Shown here piece after piece: positions 48,252 to 58,700 of a stretch of 64,000 nucleotides of DNA; the stretch's first letter is position 1, and every line of letters begins with the position of its first letter. A program made the position numbers and the translations under genes. Origin of the DNA: Beduini massiliensis (GTDB lineage: Bacteria; Bacillota_I; Bacilli_A; Erysipelotrichales; Coprobacillaceae); NCBI RefSeq assembly GCF_000829905.1, contig NZ_CDPP01000002.1, positions 62,001 to 126,000 of the forward strand, read 5' to 3'. The notes below the pieces were generated by a model. It did no database searches. It worked only from the letters and a program-made list of their open reading frames with translations, and was not told where the DNA came from.

Positions 48252-48303
48252 GTTGAATACTCAACTAAAAACATATTAGCACACAATAGTTGAATATTCA
48301 ATT
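48252..48303 (-). promoter_or_regulatory. nrdG-nrdD promoter with two MarR-type operators
   Basis: On the minus strand TTGAAT, 17 bp, TAATAT with an extended -10 TGC. The -35 lies inside a perfect palindrome TTGAATATTCAA (48290-48301). A second near-copy, TTGAGTATTCAA within GTTGAGTATTCAAC (48252-48265), lies downstream of the start, 37 bp away. Two dimer sites flanking the promoter suit repression by the encoded MarR domain. Confidence 0.72.
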
Positions 48304-48343
48304 AATTTTGAAATAATAAAAATCGAGATCAAATTCATCTCGA

Positions 48344-49534
48344 TTATTGACAAAATCTATAAGTTAAATCACCTAAAATCTTAATTCCTTTTTTTATGTT
48401 TTCTTTAGTTGGCGTTGAGAAATTCAAACGAACGCTATGACAAGGAGCATTCTCATCCACCATAAACGCACTGCCGGGAACGACTGCTACATTCTGTTTG
48501 ATAGCTTCTTGAATAAATTCTAAAACATCTACCTCATCCGGGAAAGTTGCCCAAATAAACATCCCGCCCTCAGGTTTGGTGTATTGTACTGATGGATGAA
48601 AATGTTCTTTAATACTATCCAGCATCAATTGTGCCTGATCGCGATATATTTCTTGTAAACGTTCTAAATGCTGATCCATATCGGTTGTGCGTAAGAAACG
48701 ATCCATTACTCGTTGTGCCCATACATTCGTATGTACATCCGCAACTTGTTTAGCTACCGTTAAGCGTGACAGTAAATCTTTATGACCGATCGCCACCGCA
48801 ACACGCATTCCCGGAGCAATAATTTTCGATAAGCTGGCTGCATATAACACAATCCCCTCTTCATCCATTGATTTAATTGACGGAACTGCTTTTGAAGAAA
48901 AGCGCAGATCACCATAAGGATTGTCCTCTAAGATAAGCACACCATATTTCTTTGCCAGTTCATAAGTCTTTTTTCTTTTTTCCAATGACATGGTTGTTCC
49001 CATTGGATTTTGAAAGTTAGGAATAAGATATAAGAATTTAGGAGTTGGTTTTAACTGCATTGCCTGTTCTAATTCTTCCATATTAATTCCATCTTCTTCT
49101 AAACTGACCCCTACCAGTTTAGCCCCATTGCTTCTAAACGCATTTAAAGCCCCTAAGAAGCTGGGATTCTCGCAAATAATCGTATCCCCTTCATTACAGA
49201 TACACTTCGCTAAAAAATCCATGATCTGCTGTGACCCGGAAGTGATGATTAAATCATCATAATCTTTTGAAACCTGTTCATGACGATTGAAGAATGCCTT
49301 GGCAGATTCACGTAACGGTCCATACCCTTCTGTGATTCCGTATTGAAGCATACTAATCGGATCTTCTTCAAACAATTCATTAGAAATAGTTTTTATACTC
49401 TCTACCGGAAACGCCTGCATGGCCGGATTCCCTCCACCAAAACTAATCACCTTAGGATCAGACGCAGCTTTTAAGATTTCTCTGACTGCCGAAGCCTGTA
49501 CATTACGCATTCTATTGGAAAACTCGAATTTCAT
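48344..49534 (-). CDS. PLP-dependent aminotransferase (LysN/AAT-I class)
   Basis: 396 residues from ATG 49534, preceded by GGGGGGTTAT. Fold type I aminotransferase: FGGGNPAMQAFPVE, ITSGSQQIMDFLAKCICNEG, PNFQNPMGTTMS, EDNPYGDLRF and the PLP lysine in AASLSKIIAPGMRV. Resembles 2-aminoadipate and aromatic/branched-chain aminotransferases; MocR-like but with no DNA-binding domain. Substrate not determined. Single gene. Confidence 0.9.
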   Translation of the reverse strand: MKFEFSNRMRNVQASAVREILKAASDPKVISFGGGNPAMQAFPVESIKTISNELFEEDPISMLQYGITEGYGPLRESAKAFFNRHEQVSKDYDDLIITSGSQQIMDFLAKCICNEGDTIICENPSFLGALNAFRSNGAKLVGVSLEEDGINMEELEQAMQLKPTPKFLYLIPNFQNPMGTTMSLEKRKKTYELAKKYGVLILEDNPYGDLRFSSKAVPSIKSMDEEGIVLYAASLSKIIAPGMRVAVAIGHKDLLSRLTVAKQVADVHTNVWAQRVMDRFLRTTDMDQHLERLQEIYRDQAQLMLDSIKEHFHPSVQYTKPEGGMFIWATFPDEVDVLEFIQEAIKQNVAVVPGSAFMVDENAPCHSVRLNFSTPTKENIKKGIKILGDLTYRFCQ

Positions 49535-49591
49535 ATAACCCCCCCTGTTTGTTATATCCATATATTAAACATTTTTAAGATAAATTGCAAA

Positions 49592-50080
49592 TTAATTTAT
49601 GTCCTTATTTATTTTTTCTAAAATTTCTTCTTGAGTTTTCATTATATTCTCTATTTTCTGATAAATATCTTCCATCATCACTTCCGTTTTAATATTTAAG
49701 ATATAATCATTGCGTGCCCGCACCCGATCCTTATGATCCTGACGATTCTGTGCCATCATGATTAAGGGAGCCTGAAAAGCAGATACACAGGATAACACTA
49801 AATTCAGCAGAATAAACGGATACGGATCAAAAGGGGATTTTAAAAAAAGGATATTGACATACATCCAGCTAAAAAGCACAATTCCAAAAATAATGATAAA
49901 AGCCCAGCTTCCGGCAATGCGGGCAATAGAATCCGCCGCCTTCTCTCCAAAAGAGGGTTTAGCCGTCTCACTTTCACCATCATATTTTTTCCCTAACAGC
50001 AGCTGCATCGTTTCTTCGTCGCATAAGGTTGACTGCGTTTGTTGGAATATTTTCTCTAATATTTCTTTTCTTTCGTCCAT
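49592..50080 (-). CDS. DUF1003 membrane protein
   Basis: About 162 residues from ATG 50080 (AGGTG before it; ATG 50086 also possible). Two membrane helices (AFIIIFGIVLFSWMYVNILF and PFILLNLVLSCVSAFQAPLI) are followed by MMAQNRQDHKDRVRARNDY, the conserved DUF1003 signature, and a coiled tail. Function of the family is not known. Confidence 0.88.
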   Translation of the reverse strand: MDERKEILEKIFQQTQSTLCDEETMQLLLGKKYDGESETAKPSFGEKAADSIARIAGSWAFIIIFGIVLFSWMYVNILFLKSPFDPYPFILLNLVLSCVSAFQAPLIMMAQNRQDHKDRVRARNDYILNIKTEVMMEDIYQKIENIMKTQEEILEKINKDIN

Positions 50081-50106
50081 TATCATCACCTGAATCTATT
50101 ATGAAC

Positions 50107-50131
50107 AAAAAAAGGATGTTTTAAGCATCCT
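50107..50131 (-). terminator. Intrinsic terminator after degV
   Basis: AGGATG (50113-50118) and CATCCT (50126-50131), 7-nt loop, then seven T on the minus strand; the stop codon lies in the loop. Confidence 0.8.
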
Positions 50132-51005
50132 CTAGTTGTTCAATTCCTTGATATTTACGAATATACTGATAACCAATACCACCGATCCCCATGTGAACCC
50201 CCACTACAGCAGGTAATAATCCCGTATGGATGGTATCGCTATGAAGCACCTCTTTAGCGTAATCTTTCATTTCATCACGAATTTCAGGAGCTAACACATC
50301 TTCAAGTGTCAGTATATAATCTTGAGAGTTTATATTTTTTTCTTTAAAGTATTCAATAATACGGATATTGGCTTTTTTGATTGTTCTCACTTTATCAAAC
50401 TCATCAATCTTACCGCCAAGATCTTCATTCAATTTCATTACCGGTACAATTTTCAATAAGCCGCCCAACACCGCTACAGAAGCAGTTATACGCCCTCCAC
50501 GTTTTAAATGCTGTAAGTCACTGACTAAAATTAAGGTAGCTGAATCTTTCACCAAATCTTCTAAGATCAGCTTAATTTCTTTTGCACTTTTCCCTTCTTT
50601 AACCAATGTCATCGCCACTTTGACTAAATATTTATGATTCCCGGCTGTTGCTTTAGAGTCCACTAATGTGATGGGCATTTCTTCCATATCTGCGGCAATT
50701 TTCATTCCTTCGATCGTAGAAGACAGTCCTGAGGCTAAACTGATACCTAAAATCTCATCATAGCCATCTGCTTTTATTTGGGCAATCACTTCCACTAAAG
50801 ATCCGGTTGCCGGCTGTGATGTCGTTGCGATACATTTTTCATCTTTGATGCGATTGAACACTTCTTCGGATTGAATATCAATTCCATCTAAATAATTTTG
50901 ATTATTCACCGTTATTTGTAACGGAACAATATAGACTCCATCTTTAATTAAGGCATCTTTTTTTATCTGACAGCCACTGTCAGCTAGTATTGCGATTTTT
51001 GACAT
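50121..51005 (-). CDS. DegV/FakB fatty-acid-binding protein
   Basis: 294 residues from ATG 51005 (GGAGG 7 nt before; the ATG at 51011 is too close to it). DegV fold: IAILADSGCQIKKD, ATTSQPATGSLVEV, LGISLASGLSSTIEGM, LVDSKATAGNHKYL, and HLKRGGRIT. DegV/FakB proteins hold a fatty acid and present it to the FakA kinase. Single gene divergent from yigZ. Confidence 0.92.
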   Translation of the reverse strand: MSKIAILADSGCQIKKDALIKDGVYIVPLQITVNNQNYLDGIDIQSEEVFNRIKDEKCIATTSQPATGSLVEVIAQIKADGYDEILGISLASGLSSTIEGMKIAADMEEMPITLVDSKATAGNHKYLVKVAMTLVKEGKSAKEIKLILEDLVKDSATLILVSDLQHLKRGGRITASVAVLGGLLKIVPVMKLNEDLGGKIDEFDKVRTIKKANIRIIEYFKEKNINSQDYILTLEDVLAPEIRDEMKDYAKEVLHSDTIHTGLLPAVVGVHMGIGGIGYQYIRKYQGIEQLEDA

Positions 51006-51172
51006 GTTCATTCCTCCTTTAAGTATATTAGCACAAATCTAAAAAAAGTCTCTAGGTTTTTGACTAAAAGATGCGACAAATTTCACATTTTGTATTTTAT
51101 TATGTGACAAATATTAGTTTTCCTTTTAAAATCGACATTTATACTCTATAATGTTTTTATTGGAGGTGCGAC

Positions 51173-51787
51173 ATGATCAAGTCTGTGAAAAATAATTGTG
51201 AACATGAAATTATCGTTAATAAATCACGCTTTATTGGTATTGTCGTTCATCTTCAATCGATTGAAGATGTCTCTTCATATTTAGAATTTTATAAAAACAA
51301 ATATCCTGAAGCGAATCATTATTGCTATGCCTATATCTTTGATGGGGCAATGAAAGCAAGTGATGACGGCGAACCCGCTAAAACAGCCGGGATGCCGATT
51401 TTAAATGTTATTCAAAAGCAGGAATTAAATCATGTTTTAGCCATCGTTGTCCGATATTTCGGCGGAATTAAATTAGGTGCCGGCGGATTAGTCAGAGCTT
51501 ACAGTCAGGCTACCAGCCAAACCTTATTAAATGCCGATCTGGTCGTCTACGAACTAAAACCTTTATACAAAATCAGTTTTGATTATACATTTACAAAACT
51601 AATCGATCACTACATCAAAACCATGGCGATCCTCGTTATAAACAAAGAATATGATGAAGCAGTCACTTACACATGCTTTGTTGATGATCCGCATTTTTTT
51701 GAATTCATTCAGGAAACAACTTCAAATCAATATAAAAAACAGTATCTGCGTGATGAATACGTAGAGAAGGAGGTTACTCATGAGTAA
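51173..51787 (+). CDS. yigZ: YigZ/IMPACT family protein
   Basis: 204 residues. The family signature is PEANHYCYAYIFDGAMKASD and DDGEPAKTAGMPIL, VVRYFGGIKLGAGGLVRAYS. IMPACT-like proteins are linked to translation control, though the bacterial role is unclear. GGAGGTGCGAC precedes the ATG; its end overlaps the LCP gene by 8 nt, so the two form an operon. Confidence 0.93.
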   Translation: MIKSVKNNCEHEIIVNKSRFIGIVVHLQSIEDVSSYLEFYKNKYPEANHYCYAYIFDGAMKASDDGEPAKTAGMPILNVIQKQELNHVLAIVVRYFGGIKLGAGGLVRAYSQATSQTLLNADLVVYELKPLYKISFDYTFTKLIDHYIKTMAILVINKEYDEAVTYTCFVDDPHFFEFIQETTSNQYKKQYLRDEYVEKEVTHE

Positions 51788-53378
51788 ACACAAAAAAGAA
51801 GGAATAAATTTTAAAAATATCGCCTGTATCATACTGACGTACTTACCTCTGCTTCTTTCTGTCATTGGTATTTTTTTACTATTTAATTCCCCTTATTTAG
51901 GAACTAAAATCAATTTAATGATCAGTGGTGTCATCTTATTGCTGTCTGTCATCGTTATTCTCTGCTTTATTTTAGGAAAGAAAAAAGCCATTCGCAACTT
52001 AACGATTTTTGCGATTGTCTTAAGTATTCTTAGCAGCAGTGCCATCGCTTATGCAGATTACCTTTATTTCCGTCTGCATTATGAATTAGGAAAGATTTCC
52101 TCTACTCAGGAATATGTTTACAGCTATATCTATACCTTAAAAGATTCGGCAATCACAACCCCAGAAGAATTGACCGGTAAGAAACTAGGCTTACAGTCTT
52201 CTACAAGTTCCACTTGCTATAGTACGGTAATCGAAGGATTGGATAAAAAAGGCATCGCTGAAAGTTCCTATACGATTGAAACCTACAGCAACTTCGTGAC
52301 TGCGGCCGGAGATTTAATGAATAAAAAAGTTGACGCTATTGCCGTTGATGAACAAGGTTTAAGCATGATCGGTGAAGTCTATCCGGAATTTGCGAAAACC
52401 ACTGTCCAGATTGCCTCTTACAAACACGCGCTTGATAATTCAAACTCATCAACATCTGTCAACATGTCTACCGAGCCGTTTACCGTTTTAATCAACGGAG
52501 TCGATTCTCGTGATGGGGATCTGTCTTCGGGATCAAATGCCGATGTTATCATGCTTGCTACATTTAATCCGAAAACATTAAAGCTCTCAATGATCTCTAT
52601 CCCACGTGATACTTATATTCCTGTCACATGCCGCGGGAACATTAATGATAAAATTACTCACTCCGGTTCCGGTGGGGTAACTTGTACGATTGATTCACTT
52701 GAAGAAACATTAGGCATTACAATCAACTATTATGTCAAAGTGAATTTCAATGCCGTTGTCAATCTGGTAGATGCTATCGGCGGAATCGATGTTACCGTCC
52801 CTTTAACTTTCTGTGAACAGGATTCAAAAGATACACCGGATGCCTTATGTATCAACGAAGGTTATCAGCATTTAAACGGTGAACAAGCCTTAGCTTTATC
52901 TCGTCATCGTAAAACCTTGCCAAATGGGGATATTGGTCGTGGTGTCAATCAGCAAATCGTGATTGAAGGAATGATCAACAAACTTGCTTCCGGTCAAATT
53001 CTGACCAGTCTGGACAGTTTGCTTTCGGTATTAGGAAACAACGTCCAAACAAATATGAAGCAAAGTGATATGTACGGTTTATTCAGTTTACTTACAAGTT
53101 TAGGATCTAAATCAACATTCTCAAATACTTCTGCCTTATCTATTTCATCCAGCACAATTGCCGGATATGATTCAATGATCTATACTGATTGGGCAGGTGC
53201 AGAAATCTACTATTACATCCCATACAAAGAATCACTCAAAGCTGCGGCTACTGAGATTCGCCGTATCATGGGATTGGAGGATTATCCTTTGCCATCAAGC
53301 AATTTCTCATTTAATGCAAATGAGCCTTATGATCAATATAATTTTGATACGACAAATGGATTGGAAGATGCGCAATAA
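51780..53378 (+). CDS. LytR-CpsA-Psr (LCP) family wall polymer ligase
   Basis: 532 residues with three or four N-terminal membrane helices (about 15-95). Residues about 115-215 resemble a solute-binding-protein lobe (LTGKKLGLQSSTSSTCYSTV, NKKVDAIAVDEQGLSMIG). The LCP domain (about 235-460) has VLINGVDSRDGDLSSGSNAD, MISIPRDTYIP, and LALSRHRKTLPNGDIGRGVN with the conserved arginines. LCP enzymes attach teichoic acids or capsules to peptidoglycan outside the cell. Overlaps yigZ; ends in a strong terminator. Confidence 0.93.
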   Translation: MSKHKKEGINFKNIACIILTYLPLLLSVIGIFLLFNSPYLGTKINLMISGVILLLSVIVILCFILGKKKAIRNLTIFAIVLSILSSSAIAYADYLYFRLHYELGKISSTQEYVYSYIYTLKDSAITTPEELTGKKLGLQSSTSSTCYSTVIEGLDKKGIAESSYTIETYSNFVTAAGDLMNKKVDAIAVDEQGLSMIGEVYPEFAKTTVQIASYKHALDNSNSSTSVNMSTEPFTVLINGVDSRDGDLSSGSNADVIMLATFNPKTLKLSMISIPRDTYIPVTCRGNINDKITHSGSGGVTCTIDSLEETLGITINYYVKVNFNAVVNLVDAIGGIDVTVPLTFCEQDSKDTPDALCINEGYQHLNGEQALALSRHRKTLPNGDIGRGVNQQIVIEGMINKLASGQILTSLDSLLSVLGNNVQTNMKQSDMYGLFSLLTSLGSKSTFSNTSALSISSSTIAGYDSMIYTDWAGAEIYYYIPYKESLKAAATEIRRIMGLEDYPLPSSNFSFNANEPYDQYNFDTTNGLEDAQ

Positions 53379-53402
53379 ACGGTGTGATACACACCGTTTT
53401 CA
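53379..53402 (+). terminator. Intrinsic terminator after the LCP gene
   Basis: ACGGTGTG (53379-53386) and CACACCGT (53390-53397) around ATA, then TTTC. Confidence 0.8.
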
Positions 53403-53496
53403 TTTGACAGTTAAAGAAACTGCTTTTGAATTGTAGAAATTTAAAACCAGGTCATACTAAAATAAACGTATGATCATCTATTTTGGAGGTTGAAAC

Positions 53497-54354
53497 ATGA
53501 AAAAATCGCTTTATAATTTAGTCGCAACATTAATCGGCAATGCTTTACTGGCTCTTGGAGTATGTCTTTTCGTTTCCCCTACTCATCTTATTATGGGTGG
53601 CGGAACCGGGATCGCATTTGCCTTAAATAATTATTTTGGCATTGATATTTCCTTGGCGGTACTCGTTATTAACATTGTCATGTTTATCATCGGATTACTC
53701 TTTTTAGGAAAGAAATTTGCAATGCTGACGATTGTCAGTACTATCGTCTATCCACTTTTCTTACAGCTTTCCCAACAGCTAGTCAATCTGTATCAGCCCA
53801 CATTTGACTTATTGATTAGTACAATCTTTGGCGGATTATTTATCGGTCTGGGGATCGGTTTAGTGCTGCGACAAGGCGCAAGTACCGGAGGTATGGATAT
53901 TCCTCCAATCTTGCTGAATAAAAAACTGGGAATCCCTACTTCTGTCTTAATTTATGCTTTTGATTTCGTTATTATTATGGCACAAGCCTTTTCAACGGAT
54001 ATCCAAAGTCTGCTTTACAGTCTCATTATTTTATTTATCAGTTCTGTTGCGATCGATCGAACATTGATGCTGGGATCAACTCAAACTCAGGTTGTTATTA
54101 TTACTCCAAAATACAGTGAAATCAATGACTGGATTCATCGTCATATCGATCGTGGAACCACTTATTTAGAAATTACGACAGGACTGCATAATGAAAGTCA
54201 AAAAGCCGTGATGTGTGTTCTGTCTAAACGACAGCTGCATGCTTTAAATGAAGGGATTGCATCGATCGATCCTACTGCTTTTACGATCATCTCTGAAGTG
54301 CATGAAGTAAAAGGAAGAGGATTTACACTTCCTAATATTGATTTGCCGATTTAA
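53497..54354 (+). CDS. YitT family membrane protein
   Basis: 285 residues with five or six membrane helices (NALLALGVCLFVSPTHLIMG, GGTGIAFALNNYFGIDISLA, SVLIYAFDFVIIMAQAF) and a C-terminal DUF2179 domain (LGSTQTQVVIITPKYSEIND, DRGTTYLEITTGLHNESQKA). YitT proteins are widespread in Bacillota; transport is suspected but not known. TGGAGGTTGAAAC precedes the ATG. Confidence 0.92.
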   Translation: MKKSLYNLVATLIGNALLALGVCLFVSPTHLIMGGGTGIAFALNNYFGIDISLAVLVINIVMFIIGLLFLGKKFAMLTIVSTIVYPLFLQLSQQLVNLYQPTFDLLISTIFGGLFIGLGIGLVLRQGASTGGMDIPPILLNKKLGIPTSVLIYAFDFVIIMAQAFSTDIQSLLYSLIILFISSVAIDRTLMLGSTQTQVVIITPKYSEINDWIHRHIDRGTTYLEITTGLHNESQKAVMCVLSKRQLHALNEGIASIDPTAFTIISEVHEVKGRGFTLPNIDLPI

Positions 54355-54376
54355 GACCCGATGGGTCTTTTTTATT
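54353..54376 (+). terminator. Intrinsic terminator after the yitT-like gene
   Basis: AAGACCC (54353-54359) and GGGTCTT (54363-54369) around GAT, then TTTTATT. The stop codon lies at the stem base. Confidence 0.8.
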
Positions 54377-54390
54377 ATAAATTACTATAA

Positions 54391-54429
54391 GAAAAAGCAT
54401 GTTTATACAAGATATTGCATAAACATGCT
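54391..54429 (-). terminator. Intrinsic terminator of mgtE
   Basis: AGCATGTTTAT (54396-54406) and ATAAACATGCT (54419-54429) form an 11-bp stem; the minus strand ends in TTTTTC. It covers the last codons and stop of mgtE. Confidence 0.75.
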
Positions 54430-55737
54430 GGCTAATCCTAAAAAGAACAGAAATCCTAAAACATCTGTCACCGTGGTTACAAAAACACCGCTGGCTAATG
54501 CCGGATCAACATTCATTTTTTCTAATACTACCGGTACCAGATAACCGGAGAAGTTTGCCATGATCATATTTAATATCATCGCAATTCCGGCAATAAGTCC
54601 AAACATAATATTAAATTCGTAATAAAGTGCTAAGATGGATACAAAGACCGCGATGACCAAGCCATTGACTAGTCCGACCACCAATTCTTTCATCAATACC
54701 TTTCGTGCGTTTTCTTTTGTCAGCTCTCCAAGAGAAAGCCCACGAACGATAATCGTTAAAGATTGTGTCCCGGCATTACCGCCCATTCCTGAAACAATCG
54801 TCATTACCGCCGATAATGCCACCACCTGAGAGATCGTAGATTGGAATAGGTCAATGACTGTCGAAGCCAGCAAAGCCGTCAATAAATTGATAATCAGCCA
54901 TGGCAGACGTGATTTGATCGAATCGCCAATGGTTCCGTCAACACGTTCTTCTTTCGCTAATCCAGCCATATGGTGAATATCTTCACTGGCTTCTTCTTTA
55001 ATAACTTCCAAGATATCATCAATGGTGATGACTCCTAATATTTTATTTTCTTTATCAACCACCGGCATCATAACGAATCCGTATTTATCAAAGGTATTGG
55101 CTACTTCTTCTTGATCCATATCCACATCAATCGAGATAACATTGTGATTGGTAATGGTGGCGATTCGCGTATCAAAAGCAGTAAAGACTAAATCTCTTAA
55201 TGAGACAACGCCTCTTAACTCCATATTTCTGCTGATGACATATATGTAAGTTGCCATCTCTACGTCCTGACATTCACTTTTTAAATATTCGAGCGTTTTC
55301 AATACGGTCTTATTGTCATAAATGCCAATAAATTCCGTTGTCATGATCCCCCCGGCACTATCCGGATCGTAAGACAACAACTGTTTGACATCTTCTTGAT
55401 CTTCTTTATCTAAGATATTAAAGACATCTTTCCCCTCTTCATCATCCATGGAACCGATCATGTCGGTAATTTCATCTGATGACATCTCATCGAGGATCGT
55501 CTTTTGGTGAGTACGGGTGAACCCTCTCAGCAATTCATATTTATCTTCGGCTTCTTCTTCATCGATAATGGCCCCGATCATTTCATCAGGCAACTTCTGC
55601 AAAATCTCCCGTGCAAGATCCTCGTGTTCATGCAAGACATCCAGCACATCGGCTGGGTGGATAAAACGAATCATCGCTTCAATTTGAGCAGGTGTGCCAT
55701 TCAGCAATAATTCTTCAATATTGATCTGTTCTCCCAT
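54403..55737 (-). CDS. mgtE: MgtE magnesium transporter
   Basis: 444 residues: an N-terminal MgtE_N superhelix (about 1-130, ADVLDVLHEHEDLAREILQK, LSYDPDSAGGIMTTEF), two CBS domains (about 130-255, VVSLRDLVFT, VVDKENKILGVITIDDILEV) and five membrane helices with SGMGGNAGTQSLTIIVRGLS. It lets Mg2+ in and is gated by Mg2+ on the cytoplasmic domains. AAGGGGTGAAAGT precedes the ATG. Confidence 0.95.
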   Translation of the reverse strand: MGEQINIEELLLNGTPAQIEAMIRFIHPADVLDVLHEHEDLAREILQKLPDEMIGAIIDEEEAEDKYELLRGFTRTHQKTILDEMSSDEITDMIGSMDDEEGKDVFNILDKEDQEDVKQLLSYDPDSAGGIMTTEFIGIYDNKTVLKTLEYLKSECQDVEMATYIYVISRNMELRGVVSLRDLVFTAFDTRIATITNHNVISIDVDMDQEEVANTFDKYGFVMMPVVDKENKILGVITIDDILEVIKEEASEDIHHMAGLAKEERVDGTIGDSIKSRLPWLIINLLTALLASTVIDLFQSTISQVVALSAVMTIVSGMGGNAGTQSLTIIVRGLSLGELTKENARKVLMKELVVGLVNGLVIAVFVSILALYYEFNIMFGLIAGIAMILNMIMANFSGYLVPVVLEKMNVDPALASGVFVTTVTDVLGFLFFLGLASMFMQYLV

Positions 55738-55755
55738 ACTTTCACCCCTTTATCT

Positions 55756-58700
55756 TTATAGTTCTTTTATTTTCGGCAAGATTTCATTTGCTCTTGCAAG
55801 CCAATTCTCATCCTTTAAAAATTTTATCACAATCTTTTTCATAGTGTAAGTCAAACTAACCTTTTTTCTGTATTCACTGATCATGTTAAAGAGTTTTTCA
55901 CCATCTAGCTGATCACTGAAAGATTGTGTTAAAACGATTTGAACAAGATTCTTTTCTTCTTTCATTTCATCGATCTTTTCATCATTCATGATCAGATCAA
56001 ATTCTCTTTTTTGAACTAATGTTTCGACAGTCTTTGGCAGTTTCCCATAGATATCATTCAATTCAATTTTAATCGCATCTAAATCTTCGAGAGACTGAAC
56101 ATGTTCTAAACGCTGGTACAGCTCCAACTTTTCTAAATCAGTATTCACATAATCACTTGGAATATAACCGTCCACATTGACATTTAAGACAGGAACATCT
56201 TCTTTTTGTTCGATACCACGTTTTTCATCAACCACTTCCATCAAGATCTTCATATACATATCAAATCCGACGGTATCAATGAATCCTGCCTGCTGACCGC
56301 CTAAAATATCACCGGCACCGCGAATCGTCAGATCTCGCATGGCAATCTTATAACCGCTGCCCAGCTGAGTAAATTCTTTGATTGCCTTTAAACGTTTTGC
56401 TGCCTCCTCACCCATCTGTTTATTAGGTCGATACAACAAATAGGCATAGGCATTACGATCGCTTCGTCCTACACGCCCTTTAATCTGATACAATTGTGAT
56501 AATCCGAATTTATCTGCATCTTCCACAATTAAAGTGTTGGCATTGGGAATATCAATTCCGGTTTCTATAATCGTAGTACACACTAATACATTATACTCTT
56601 TATTCATGAATTTCATCATGACATCTTCCAGATCATCTTTATGCATCTGGCCATGACCGATGCCTACTTTAGCCCCGGGAATCGTCATTGCAATCTTATT
56701 GGCAACATCCGTAATGCTTGATGTTCGATTATACAAATAAAATACCTGTCCCTGACGTGACAACTCTCTTTCGATTACCTGTTTAATAAGTGCCGGATTC
56801 TTTTCCATCACATAGGTTTGAACCGGAAGACGATTCGTTGGTGCTGTCTCAATTTGAGAGAGGCTTCTGACTCCCATCAATGACATCTGTAAGGTTCTTG
56901 GAATCGGAGTTGCCGATAAGGTTAAGACGTCAATAGTTTCTTTATATTCTTTAATTTTTTCTTTATGACGCACACCAAAGCGTTGTTCTTCATCGACGAT
57001 CAGTAATCCGATATCCTTAAACTGAACATTATTATTCAGTATCTTATGAGTGCCGATCAATAAATCTAAACTTCCATCTTTAACCCTGTTTAATATCTCT
57101 TTCGTTTGTTTTGGAGTTGTAAATCGGTTCAGCAACGCAAAATTCACCGGAAAGTTCTTAAAGCGTTCTGTCACTGTACGATAATGCTGTGACGACAGAA
57201 TGGTCGTCGGGCAAAGAAAAGCAACTTGCTTGCCACTTAAAATAGCTTTAAAGGCAGCACGCAAAGCGACTTCTGTTTTTCCAAACCCAACATCTCCGCA
57301 AAGCAAGCGATCCATTGGACGCGGCTGTTCCATATCTGCTTTGATCTCATTAACTGCCTGCTGCTGATCAGGGGTTAACGGATAGCTAAACTCATTTTCA
57401 AAATCCTGCTGCATGGCATTATCTTGATCAAAAGCAAATCCTTGCTGACTCAAACGTTTTGCATATAAAGCAATCAGTTCATCCGCCAGATCATCGACTT
57501 TACTTTTAATTTTTTGTTTTGTACGCTGCCATTCGGCACTTCCTAATTTATGCACTTTAGGCACATGCCCATTCGCCGATGTATACTTACGAATCAACTT
57601 AAATTGATCTACAGGTACATAAAGCGTATCGTTTCCTCGATAACTAATATAGAGGTAATCACGATGAACTCCTTGTACCTCCAGTGTTTTGATACCCATA
57701 TATTGTCCGATCCCATGGGTATCATGCACGATATAATCACCTACATTTAACTCACTAAAGTTTTGAATCACTTTAGCGTTCTTATATTTCACAAAATGTT
57801 TTTTCGTTTCAGACGTTGTACCGTATAATTCTTTTTCTGTAATGACTGTTAATCGTTCATCTACCAGTTCGATTCCGCCGCTTAATTCACCGTGCATAAT
57901 ATTAATGCCCGGATAAATGTCATCCTGATCACCGATCAAAGTAAATGGCAATTGATGACGTTCCAGTAATTCTGTAACATTTCTAAAATGCATATCATTT
58001 TTCAAAATAAGGAGTACTTTGGATATTTTTGCGTATCCGGTTAATTCATTTATTAATTGTGCTTCCGACTGATAGATGGATTGAATCTGACGGGCATTAA
58101 ATGCGGTTTCTTTTTCTTTCGATTTAAAGATTTCACCATAAACAACGTTGCCTTTAGTAACATCATTGATATCAACATACAGCGACAGGTTTAACAAAGA
58201 ACGCCCTTCTTCAAATAATTCCTTATTATAGTAAAACAGTTCTTCCACATACATCTTATAGTTATCTAAAATACTTGTATAAACGGATAAGAAAAGAATC
58301 GCATCTTGACAATAATCTTTGATTGTATTGGTCCTTGTTAGAAAAGGTAAAAATTTATACATCGAAAAAGAGGTATCATGCTGTCTCAAATTCTCTAAAT
58401 CAATCGCTATATTTTCATCTAATTCATCTTGTTTAAAAGTGTCCAGTTTGCCAATACAGTCTTGTTTTAATGTCAATACTTTTTCACAGCAGGATTCAAT
58501 TGCCTCATCTTCATAAAGAATATCTGTAGCGGGGATAATATCCACTTCCAAAATACTCTCGATCGTTCTTTGATCATCGGCATCATAGAAACGTATGCTT
58601 TCAATTTCATCATCAAAAAATTCGATACGAATCGGGTTAGGATACTGCATGGAATAAACGTCAATCACGCCTCCACGCTGAGCAAAATAGAACGGTTGAT

